Assembly: GCA_905216195.1 (NCBI GenBank)
Contig: CAJMSX010000053.1
Span: forward strand, 1-23,412
Length of the DNA stretch: 23,412 nucleotides
Direction of reading: 5' to 3'
DNA from: an uncultured bacterium
GTDB taxonomy: Bacteria > Bacteroidota > Bacteroidia > Bacteroidales > Marinifilaceae
The first letter of the stretch is position 1, and every line of letters starts with the position of its first letter. Below are positions 9,085-15,425 of this stretch, piece after piece. Below the pieces are notes generated by a model. That model ran no database searches, was not told where the DNA came from, and saw nothing but the letters and a program-made list of their open reading frames with translations. Position numbers and translations under genes: made by a program.

Positions 9085-9387
9085 ATGCGTTATATTTACA
9101 ATACCACCTATCTGATCGACGAAAAAATCGAAACCGAATGGGTCGAATTTGTCCGGGCAAATTTTATTCCTTTTCTCGAGCAACAGGATCCGGTCAAAGA
9201 CATCCTCTTTACCAAAGTGTCCATCGATCAACCGGAAGGGAAAACCTATTCCCTACAGTTGTTTTTCGATACGGAAAAAGAATTGAACGATTTTTCACAG
9301 CAGTACGTACCGATTCTCGAAGAAAAAATGATTTCCGCATACAAAAATCGTTATCTTTGTTTCAGCAGTATGCTGAAGGAAATCTGA
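9085..9387 (+). CDS. DUF4286 family protein
   Basis: Protein of 100 residues beginning MRYIYNTTYLIDE, matching the small Bacteroidetes DUF4286 family, which has no known function. The ATG at 9085 is chosen; a GTG three bases earlier could add one residue. No signal peptide or membrane segment; the length and alternating strand/helix pattern suggest a compact ferredoxin-like fold, but that is inference. It sits directly upstream of ruvC, a conserved neighbourhood in this phylum, and starts 37 bp after the serS terminator hairpin. Its own promoter is not evident. Confidence 0.85.
   Translation: MRYIYNTTYLIDEKIETEWVEFVRANFIPFLEQQDPVKDILFTKVSIDQPEGKTYSLQLFFDTEKELNDFSQQYVPILEEKMISAYKNRYLCFSSMLKEI
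9352..9359 (+). promoter_or_regulatory. Possible -7 box for ruvC inside the end of the DUF4286 gene
   Basis: TATCTTTG matches the Bacteroidetes -7 consensus and is 95 nt before the ruvC ATG, but it overlaps coding sequence (Arg-Tyr-Leu-Cys codons) and has no good -33 TTTG, so it may be chance. Confidence 0.3.
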
Positions 9388-9454
9388 TCATTTCAATCCG
9401 GCTTGCCTTCACCGATCAATTCGTCTGGCGGACAGGGGCGTTTGTATTTTGACT

Positions 9455-10009
9455 ATGGAAAAACTAATCATGGGAATAGATCCCGGTACCAATTTTATGG
9501 GATATGCCATTCTCCGGACTTCCGGCCGGCAGAAGAAACCGCAACTCCTCGTATCCGGCGTTCTGGATATGAATAAAATCAGCGATCCTTACATCAAATT
9601 ACAACGTATTTTTAAGCGCACCCTGCAGGTGATCGATACCTATCATCCCGACGAACTGGCCATAGAAGCTCAATTTTACGGTAAAAACGTACAATCCATG
9701 CTGAAATTGGGACGGGCGCAGGGCGTCGCCATCGCAGCAGCTCTCCAACGGGACATTCCGATTTTCGAATACGCCCCCCGGAAAATAAAAATGAGCGTAA
9801 CCGGCAGCGGAACGGCTTCGAAAGAACAAATCGCTCTCCTGCTGGGAAAATTCATGGATATCACGACCACTTCCGAAACCCTGGACGAAACCGACGCCAT
9901 TGCCATTGCATACTGCCATTATCTCCAACGAGATCTGCCGGGCACAGACAGTGCCTCTTCCAAAAACTGGAAAGACTTCATTAAAAAAAATCCCGATAAA
10001 ATCTTATGA
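9455..10009 (+). CDS. ruvC: Crossover junction endodeoxyribonuclease RuvC
   Basis: Holliday-junction resolvase of 184 residues, acting with RuvAB in recombination repair. The RNase H-like fold keeps all four metal-binding acidic residues: Asp9 (GIDPGT), Glu71 (AIEAQFYGKN), Asp144 and Asp147 (LDETDAIAIAYCH). The ATG at 9455 is chosen over a TTG two codons earlier, because it places the catalytic Asp at residue 9, near position 7 of E. coli RuvC. Its stop codon overlaps the start of the ABC ATPase gene (ATGA), so translation is coupled to the transporter genes even though the functions are unrelated. Confidence 0.96.
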   Translation: MEKLIMGIDPGTNFMGYAILRTSGRQKKPQLLVSGVLDMNKISDPYIKLQRIFKRTLQVIDTYHPDELAIEAQFYGKNVQSMLKLGRAQGVAIAAALQRDIPIFEYAPRKIKMSVTGSGTASKEQIALLLGKFMDITTTSETLDETDAIAIAYCHYLQRDLPGTDSASSKNWKDFIKKNPDKIL

Positions 10010-10797
10010 GTATGGAAAATTTCGTCATCCGGGTCCATAACCTCCGCAAAAGCTACAGAGATAATAATGTACTGAAAGGCATAGATATGAGTATTGCCCC
10101 CGGTGAAGTCATCGGTTATCTCGGAAGCAACGGAGCCGGTAAATCGACCACGGTAAAAATCCTCTGCGGCATATTAGGGCAATACGAAGGAGAAGTAAAC
10201 ATTCTGGGGCACGACCTCCGCACCGAAAGCCTCGAAATAAAACGCCGGATCGGTTATATTCCCGAAAATGCCGTCATGTACGAACACCTCACGCCTTTGG
10301 AATACCTGGAGTTTATCGCTTCCCTCTACGGACTCTCACCCGAGGTTTCCCACCAGAAAATCCACAGTTTACTCCAATTGTTCGAAATGGGATTACAGGC
10401 CCGCAAACGCATGAACGGATTTTCCAAGGGAATGAAACAAAAAATCCACATCATCTCAGCCCTCCTTCACAACCCCGATATCCTGTTTATGGACGAACCG
10501 CTGAACGGATTAGACGCCAATTCGGTAATCATCGTCAAGGAAATGGTAACCGGGCTCGCCCGGGAAGGAAAAACGATTTTTTACTGTTCTCACCTCATGG
10601 ATGTGGTAGAGAAAATTTCCAGCCGTATCCTGCTGATTAACGACGGACGGATAGTGGCCGACGGAACGACAACCGAACTCAAACAGCAATCCGGTTCGGA
10701 TTCCCTGGAATCTCTCTTTGCCAAACTGACCGGGGCAACCGACCATACGGCAAAAGCGGAACAAATTATCAATACTTTCGAAAAAGAAAACCTATGA
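10006..10797 (+). CDS. ABC transporter ATP-binding protein
   Basis: ATPase subunit of 263 residues. Walker A GSNGAGKST is at residues 40-48, the ABC signature is the variant FSKGMKQ at 139-145 (rather than LSGGQ), Walker B ILFMDE at about 159-164 with catalytic Glu164, and the switch His196 (YCSH). The FSKGM signature and overall layout are common in ABC-2-type exporters. It overlaps ruvC by 4 nt and the permease gene by 4 nt, so the ATPase and permease surely form one transporter. Substrate cannot be told from the sequence. An alternative ATG lies two codons downstream. Confidence 0.94.
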   Translation: MSMENFVIRVHNLRKSYRDNNVLKGIDMSIAPGEVIGYLGSNGAGKSTTVKILCGILGQYEGEVNILGHDLRTESLEIKRRIGYIPENAVMYEHLTPLEYLEFIASLYGLSPEVSHQKIHSLLQLFEMGLQARKRMNGFSKGMKQKIHIISALLHNPDILFMDEPLNGLDANSVIIVKEMVTGLAREGKTIFYCSHLMDVVEKISSRILLINDGRIVADGTTTELKQQSGSDSLESLFAKLTGATDHTAKAEQIINTFEKENL

Positions 10798-12431
10798 TCC
10801 GTTTCTTACTCGTTATACTCCAGGCTTTTAAAGGAGTATTCACCCGTTCGGGCGTAAATTTTCAGCAAATGACGGAGATCCTACGCGTCCGGCTCACGGT
10901 AGACGACCGGATATCGAAAAACCTCTCTTCTCAAAACGATAAATCATTCAACAACGCCCTCCTGAAACAGGGCATCAGTCTCGCTGTCGTAGGTTCTCTT
11001 TCTTTCCTCATGCCTCTGGGAGGCACCGGCCTACTGACGGCTCTCCTCTTTTTCCATTGCATGATTCTGATGATGTTTATTCTTTCTTTTTTATCGGAAT
11101 ATTCCCAATCCTTATTCGATACGCGGGACGCCCATATTTTACTGCGTTTACCGGTAGACTCCCGCACCATTTCTTCGGCTAAAATTCTGGCGGTGGGATA
11201 CTATATGTTTTTTCTGACCTTTTGCGGCGTTTTAATTCCTTTTTTTATTCTGCTGTTTAAGCATAATCTGCTCCTCGCCCTTTCCCTGGTGATAGCGACC
11301 TTTCTGAATACCTTTTTCGCCCTTCTGTTGACGAATCTGTTATATATGGCTTGCATGCGTTTTACTTCCGGCGAAAAATTTAAAAAAATGATCAGTTATC
11401 TGCAAATCATACTGATCGTCATCACTGTAGGCGGATATCAGCTGCTCGCTCAGGACCGTTCTATTCTGGAAATTGACGTAGCCGTTTTATCTCCCGGTTG
11501 GTATGCATTTCCTCCTCTTTGGTTCACCGCCATAAGCGGATTTTTCCTGGAATCTCCTCTACACCTCGTTTTGCCGGCTGTTTTTGGCCTGCTGCTTCCT
11601 CTTTTTTCCGCCTATATTACGTTCAAATGGTTTGCTCCCTACTTCATGTTACATCTGAAAGAATCGGAAGAGTCTCTTCCGGCAAAAGAAACCCTGCGGA
11701 AGAAAAAGGAAAAATGTATGCATTTTCTGAAAACCCTTTTCATTCGTGACCCCCTGGAAAAAGAGGCTTTTGTCCTGAGTTGGCGATTAGCCAGCGGGAA
11801 CACGAAATTCAAAGAAGCCATTCTTCCGACCATTGCCTACGTGGTCGTTATGTTCGGGATTACTTTTTTCGCTGAATTTAGACATCCGGGAGGAGATAAA
11901 CCTCCTTTTTCTTATTTTCTTCCCCTTTATTTTACCCTGATCGCCGCCTTCATCATAAGCAGTAACATGGGATATAATTCCATGGGAAATATGTTGTGGA
12001 TTTACCAATCCAAACCGCTTCGCCGTCCCGGAATCCTGATCCTCGGAGCTTTTAAAGCCGTATATCTCAAATATTTTCTTCCCATCTATATAATAACTGC
12101 CGCTATCGTGCTGTTTATTACCGGAATATCTCATATAGACGACATCCTTTTTATCCTGGGCGTGATTACACTCATCACCCTGCTCAGCGTACGAATGGTA
12201 GCGGTATTTCCTTTTTCCAGGGAAAAAAGTGCGGTGGAAGCCGGCGGGATTATTTTCAAATTATTGATGACGATCGGCATCGCCCTCTTTTTCGGAATTT
12301 TCCATTTTATTCTAACCTGGTTTCCGGGAGGTGTGATAGCCGGGCTGATCCTCGTGGGCATTTGCCTGTGGTTCACCGCCGCCAGCATCCGGAATATTTC
12401 CTGGCAAAAAATAGAACACCATTACCGATAA
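10794..12431 (+). CDS. ABC transporter permease, multi-spanning membrane protein
   Basis: Protein of 545 residues with roughly ten to twelve hydrophobic segments, e.g. near residues 60-100, 138-190, 203-223, 258-285, 350-370, 380-400, 420-440, 455-475, 490-510 and 515-535. A basic cytoplasmic stretch (RKKKEK region, about residues 302-308) splits two membrane blocks. It resembles the ABC-2-like permeases paired with FSKGM-type ATPases in Bacteroidetes. Start ATG overlaps the ATPase stop by 4 nt. The transported substrate is unknown. A perfect hairpin lies 5 nt after the stop. Confidence 0.85.
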   Translation: MIRFLLVILQAFKGVFTRSGVNFQQMTEILRVRLTVDDRISKNLSSQNDKSFNNALLKQGISLAVVGSLSFLMPLGGTGLLTALLFFHCMILMMFILSFLSEYSQSLFDTRDAHILLRLPVDSRTISSAKILAVGYYMFFLTFCGVLIPFFILLFKHNLLLALSLVIATFLNTFFALLLTNLLYMACMRFTSGEKFKKMISYLQIILIVITVGGYQLLAQDRSILEIDVAVLSPGWYAFPPLWFTAISGFFLESPLHLVLPAVFGLLLPLFSAYITFKWFAPYFMLHLKESEESLPAKETLRKKKEKCMHFLKTLFIRDPLEKEAFVLSWRLASGNTKFKEAILPTIAYVVVMFGITFFAEFRHPGGDKPPFSYFLPLYFTLIAAFIISSNMGYNSMGNMLWIYQSKPLRRPGILILGAFKAVYLKYFLPIYIITAAIVLFITGISHIDDILFILGVITLITLLSVRMVAVFPFSREKSAVEAGGIIFKLLMTIGIALFFGIFHFILTWFPGGVIAGLILVGICLWFTAASIRNISWQKIEHHYR

Positions 12432-12436
12432 ATGCA

Positions 12437-12472
12437 GTTATGGTTTATAGTCGAAAGACTATAAACCATAAC
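12437..12472. terminator. Perfect 16-bp hairpin between convergent genes
   Basis: Inverted repeat with a 16-bp perfect stem (12437-12452 with 12457-12472) and a GAAA loop on the plus strand (TTTC on the minus strand). It is 5 nt past the permease stop and 10 nt past the lipoprotein stop on the other strand. There is no U tract on either side, so it may be a bidirectional 3'-end stabiliser or a weak terminator rather than a standard intrinsic one. Confidence 0.75.
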
Positions 12473-12482
12473 GACAAGCGGC

Positions 12483-14165
12483 TTATTTGATCAATTGCTG
12501 ATAAATCGCATTATGGACATAGGGTTGGAATTCTGCATCCGTAGCGATTTGTTGCTTGAGCCGGGGATTCAATTGCAGGGCTTTCTGTAAAGCCATCGTC
12601 ATGGTGTTGACGTCTTTGGCCCGTGCAGCAGCTACCGCCATCAGATAATATTCGGTTCCATCGGTCAGTTTCAGTTTTTTGAAAGTATTCAAAGCAGCTA
12701 CATTATCTCCGGCCATCAATTGAGCATAAGCCAGATTGATATTCGGATTATTTTTCAGATAAGATACGGCTTGCTGGTAATCACCTTGTTGCAGCAGAAT
12801 CAATCCCAGATTGTATTGGGCCTCTTTTTTAATTTGCGCTTTATTCAACATTTCACGGGCTTTCGTCATATCTCCCTGCTTGGCATATACGATTCCCAGG
12901 TTATTTTCAATCGCCGGATCCTGTTTCAACACAATGGCGGCTTCCAGCAATTTCTGAGCAGCCTCGTAATCTTGATTATCGATGGCAATCACGGCCAGAT
13001 CGTTCAGCAACTGCCAGTTCCATTGGGTACCGGCTGCCGGTGTCCTTTCAGCGGCCTGAGGAATGAAATAGGTCAGTTCCATTTCTTCCTGCACCACTTC
13101 AGGTACGGTATAAAATACGAAGAAATCAGCCCGTCTCAGTAAAGGCAAAATTACATTGGTCAGTTCCGGATATTGTTTAATATAGGAATCCAGCAAAGCT
13201 CCCCGACGGCTGACACTGCTCGTATTTTTCAGTTCGTTGATCAAATCCTCCTTATTCGGAATGTTGGAGTCGTTCAGCAACAAATATAAACCGTCCCAGT
13301 TTTCGGAAACCATTTGGGGAATAACGAATTTGGCATTTTTAACGACCGGCATACCGGAAATTCCCAAATCCTTTTCAAAAAAGGTTTTCGCAGCTTTAAA
13401 GCGACTATTGGTCAAGTTCTTATTTAAGCGTTCCGCTCCTTCCGGGGAACTGGAAACGTACAACAACATATTGGTAATGGTAGCATTGGGGTTCCCTAAC
13501 ACTTTCTTCATGGCCCGGGTGGCTTCGTTCATCACGGCAGAAGTCTGCTGGCTGGCGGAAATCTTGGATTGCCCCAGGGGAAACAATACATATCCGCTGA
13601 CCACTCCTACTTGGGCCGCGGGAACATCCTGCACAATGGTTTCCGTCATCACCGGAATATAGTTCACCCCTCCGATTCTTACGGAATAATTCTGCCAAAC
13701 CTGCACGCCGTTCTGATTCAGAATAACCGGGGTCAGCATAAAAGATTTTTTCCCATGTATAGCCTCGATATCCGCCCAAAGAACGCCATTCTGCATTCCT
13801 TCGCGGAAATTCATCGTCATTTTTTGAGTAACTGTCGTAGCGGTCTTATAATTCACTACCGCATAATTCGTGTGTTTCACTTTTTCTCCCTGCAGATAAA
13901 TAGGCGGTAATTTTTCGACACTGTTACCGTATTGCATACGGGGAGTAATTTTTAAAATCATGCGTTTATCAAATTGTTTCGGAGCAAATTTGACGGTATA
14001 TTCGAAATTGATTTTACCGTTTACCGCTTGCAATTGAGTAGGCGTCACCTGCCCGATAACTGCAGTTTCGATAGCCTCTTTCTGCAATTTTTTCATGGAG
14101 TTACAACCCGTCAACAAACCCAGCGTCAGGAATGCCAGCGTGGCAATAAAAAAAGTACGTTTCAT
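12483..14165 (-). CDS. TPR-containing lipoprotein with OmpA-like segment, function unknown
   Basis: Protein of 560 residues. The N-terminus is a lipoprotein signal (MKRTFFIATLAFLTLGLLTGC) with lipidated Cys21. Residues about 40-190 are beta-rich with no family I can name. Residues about 190-275 include a segment (LYVSSSPEGAERLNKNLTNSRFKAA-like, near 237-262) that resembles the OmpA-type peptidoglycan-binding unit, where an SPEG-like turn is followed by N..L...R. Residues about 385-530 contain tetratricopeptide repeats (DYEAAQKLLEAA, GIVYAKQGDMTKA, LGLILLQQGDYQQA). Together these suggest an envelope-anchored scaffold protein, possibly facing the periplasm. Codon use is like its neighbours. It is transcribed alone; a 15-bp dyad lies 31 bp upstream of the start codon. 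Confidence 0.82.
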   Translation of the reverse strand: MKRTFFIATLAFLTLGLLTGCNSMKKLQKEAIETAVIGQVTPTQLQAVNGKINFEYTVKFAPKQFDKRMILKITPRMQYGNSVEKLPPIYLQGEKVKHTNYAVVNYKTATTVTQKMTMNFREGMQNGVLWADIEAIHGKKSFMLTPVILNQNGVQVWQNYSVRIGGVNYIPVMTETIVQDVPAAQVGVVSGYVLFPLGQSKISASQQTSAVMNEATRAMKKVLGNPNATITNMLLYVSSSPEGAERLNKNLTNSRFKAAKTFFEKDLGISGMPVVKNAKFVIPQMVSENWDGLYLLLNDSNIPNKEDLINELKNTSSVSRRGALLDSYIKQYPELTNVILPLLRRADFFVFYTVPEVVQEEMELTYFIPQAAERTPAAGTQWNWQLLNDLAVIAIDNQDYEAAQKLLEAAIVLKQDPAIENNLGIVYAKQGDMTKAREMLNKAQIKKEAQYNLGLILLQQGDYQQAVSYLKNNPNINLAYAQLMAGDNVAALNTFKKLKLTDGTEYYLMAVAAARAKDVNTMTMALQKALQLNPRLKQQIATDAEFQPYVHNAIYQQLIK

Positions 14166-14196
14166 AATTTTCGATTTTAGTTTAACTTATTTTAGG

Positions 14197-14211
14197 ATCT
14201 GATAATCAGAT
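14197..14211. promoter_or_regulatory. Perfect dyad ATCTGAT-A-ATCAGAT upstream of the lipoprotein gene
   Basis: A 7-bp inverted repeat around one central base, 31 bp before the lipoprotein ATG. Such a short, loopless palindrome is more like a protein-binding operator than an RNA hairpin. No TAnnTTTG box is found for the lipoprotein gene in this area, so its promoter is unidentified. Confidence 0.35.
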
Positions 14212-14374
14212 TATTTTATGCCTTGTTTAACGGGACTTTCCCAAACACTGTTGTGATTTCTTTATTAAAATAAGTTTATAAAAATCATCGGGTATGTAAA
14301 AGGAGCGCGGCGGCCGGCATTTTTCCGCCAGAGGGTTATTTTCCGCCGGAAGTCCGCCATATAAACACTTTTAT
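14212..14374. other. Intergenic stretch between the lipoprotein gene and the glsA promoter
   Basis: Part of a 305-bp gene-free interval between divergent genes (14166-14470). The left part is AT-rich without a recognisable promoter. The right part (about 14303-14358) is GC-rich and has three TCCGCC copies at 14324, 14342 and 14353; the first two are part of a 9-bp direct repeat TTTTCCGCC. No ORF or known RNA is seen here. Confidence 0.5.
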
Positions 14375-14382
14375 TATCTTTG
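14375..14382 (+). promoter_or_regulatory. -7 box of glsA inside an inverted repeat
   Basis: TATCTTTG is an exact TAnnTTTG match. TATCTTT (14375-14381) is also the left arm of a perfect 7-bp inverted repeat whose right arm is AAAGATA at 14386-14392. Transcription should start near 14388, about 80 nt before glsA. No -33 TTTG is visible; the TCCGCC repeats occupy that area. Confidence 0.55.
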
Positions 14383-14396
14383 CAAAAAGATAGGTT

Positions 14397-14459
14397 ATGC
14401 CTCAGCATCGTCCGGGCGTCCCTGACCGAAGCCCGCCGGTGCTGTCCCCACAACCGTAA
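14397..14459 (+). CDS. Possible 20-codon proline-rich leader mini-ORF
   Basis: ATG at 14397 opens a frame of 20 codons ending in TAA, 11 nt before the glsA ATG. The peptide would be MPQHRPGVPDRSPPVLSPQP, with seven prolines. It would start only about 9 nt after the inferred transcription start and its codons span the hairpin at 14403-14444. Proline-rich translation could stall ribosomes, but the ORF could equally be chance in a structured GC-rich leader. Confidence 0.2.
   Translation: MPQHRPGVPDRSPPVLSPQP
14403..14444 (+). promoter_or_regulatory. Structured 5' leader of glsA (42-nt GC-rich hairpin)
   Basis: Outer stem of 8 bp (CAGCATCG at 14403-14410 with CGGTGCTG at 14437-14444, one G-U pair), small internal loop, then a 5-bp CGGGC/GCCCG stem (14413-14417 with 14431-14435). 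GGTT at 14393-14396 can also pair with AACC at 14452-14455 to close the structure. There is no T run, so it is not an intrinsic terminator. The following segment 14441-14459 resembles the core of cobalamin riboswitches, but the remaining conserved boxes are not found, so no riboswitch class is assigned. Confidence 0.5.
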
Positions 14460-14470
14460 AATGAATACGT

Positions 14471-15304
14471 ATGGATCAAACTCCTATTCCCTCCGAAAGC
14501 CTTAAACCGATAGACCTGAAAAAGGTATTCGAAAGCAAAAATCCCCGTTTGGCCAAATGGATACCGGGATTGGTGTATACCCTGTTGAAGCGGATCATCT
14601 GCATGGAACAAATTAACGATTTTATCCGGCAATACGGCGACCGTCAGGGAATCGATTTTGCAAACGCGGTTATCGAATACCTCAACCTTTCTTTTCAAAT
14701 CGAAGGAATAGAAAACCTTCCGTCTCCGGACCGACGTTCCGTTTTTGTCTCCAATCATCCCCTGGGAGGTCCCGACGGTATCGCCCTCATTTCTTTTTTA
14801 GGAAAATACTATCCCAATCTGAAATTTCCGGTAAACGATATCTTACTGAATCTCCGGAATCTCAACAACATATTTTTACCCGTAAACAAACACGGAGGGA
14901 TGTCCCGGGAAGCGGTGGCAGCCATCGCCGCGGCCTATGCCTCGGATTGTCAGATGATCATGTTTCCGGCCGGATTATGCAGTCGCAAAAGCAAAGGCGT
15001 GGTCTGCGACCTGACCTGGCAGAAAAACTTCATCGTCGAATCCGTCAAACACCAACGGGATATCGTGCCCATACACATCAGCGGACAAAATTCAAATTTC
15101 TTTTACAGACTGGCGAATCTCCGGAAAAAAACCGGTTTAAAAGCCAACATCGAAATGTTGTGGCTACCCCAAGAAGCTTTCCGGAAAAAAAACGAAACCC
15201 TGACCTTTAAAATCGGTAAATCCATCCCCTGGCAATCTTTGGATAAAAGTAAAAAACCTTTGGAATGGGCCCAAGAAATTAAAAAAATTTTGTATGAACT
15301 GTAA
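14471..15304 (+). CDS. glsA: Glycine-lipid O-acyltransferase GlsA (PlsC-like)
   Basis: Protein of 277 residues of the hemolysin-annotated PlsC branch. The catalytic motif is NHPLGGPD with His96 and Asp102, the HX5D spacing typical of this branch, and FPAGLCSRK at residues 165-173 replaces the EGTRS block. In Bacteroides thetaiotaomicron the adjacent genes glsB (BT_3459) and glsA (BT_3458) make glycine lipids; by that precedent this enzyme would add the second acyl chain, ester-linked, to an N-acyl glycine. The assignment rests on family likeness and on glsB lying next to it. No signal peptide; membrane-associated by family. The leader is unusually structured. Confidence 0.82.
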   Translation: MDQTPIPSESLKPIDLKKVFESKNPRLAKWIPGLVYTLLKRIICMEQINDFIRQYGDRQGIDFANAVIEYLNLSFQIEGIENLPSPDRRSVFVSNHPLGGPDGIALISFLGKYYPNLKFPVNDILLNLRNLNNIFLPVNKHGGMSREAVAAIAAAYASDCQMIMFPAGLCSRKSKGVVCDLTWQKNFIVESVKHQRDIVPIHISGQNSNFFYRLANLRKKTGLKANIEMLWLPQEAFRKKNETLTFKIGKSIPWQSLDKSKKPLEWAQEIKKILYEL

Positions 15305-15343
15305 AAAACAGTTCCCCTCTCCCCAAATTCAAGGAGAAAATAG

Positions 15344-15351
15344 TATATTTG
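15344..15351 (+). promoter_or_regulatory. Putative -7 box of glsB
   Basis: TATATTTG, an exact Bacteroidetes -7 match, 74 nt before the glsB ATG in the 121-bp glsA-glsB gap. It implies that glsB can be transcribed independently of glsA and its leader. No clear -33 TTTG. Confidence 0.5.
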
Positions 15352-15425
15352 CCGAGGATATAGTCCGAATAAACGTCCGCCTTTCATAACTTTATGGGCA
15401 AACGATAATTGACAATTATATAAAA

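Noticed and set aside
9449..9454. TTG start for ruvC two codons upstream of ATG
   Set aside because: The ATG at 9455 gives the normal N-terminus relative to the catalytic Asp; there is no reason to prefer TTG.
14388..14470. Full cobalamin riboswitch call for the glsA leader
   Set aside because: Only one conserved segment is recognisable; the other conserved boxes and helices are missing, so it is reported as a resemblance only.
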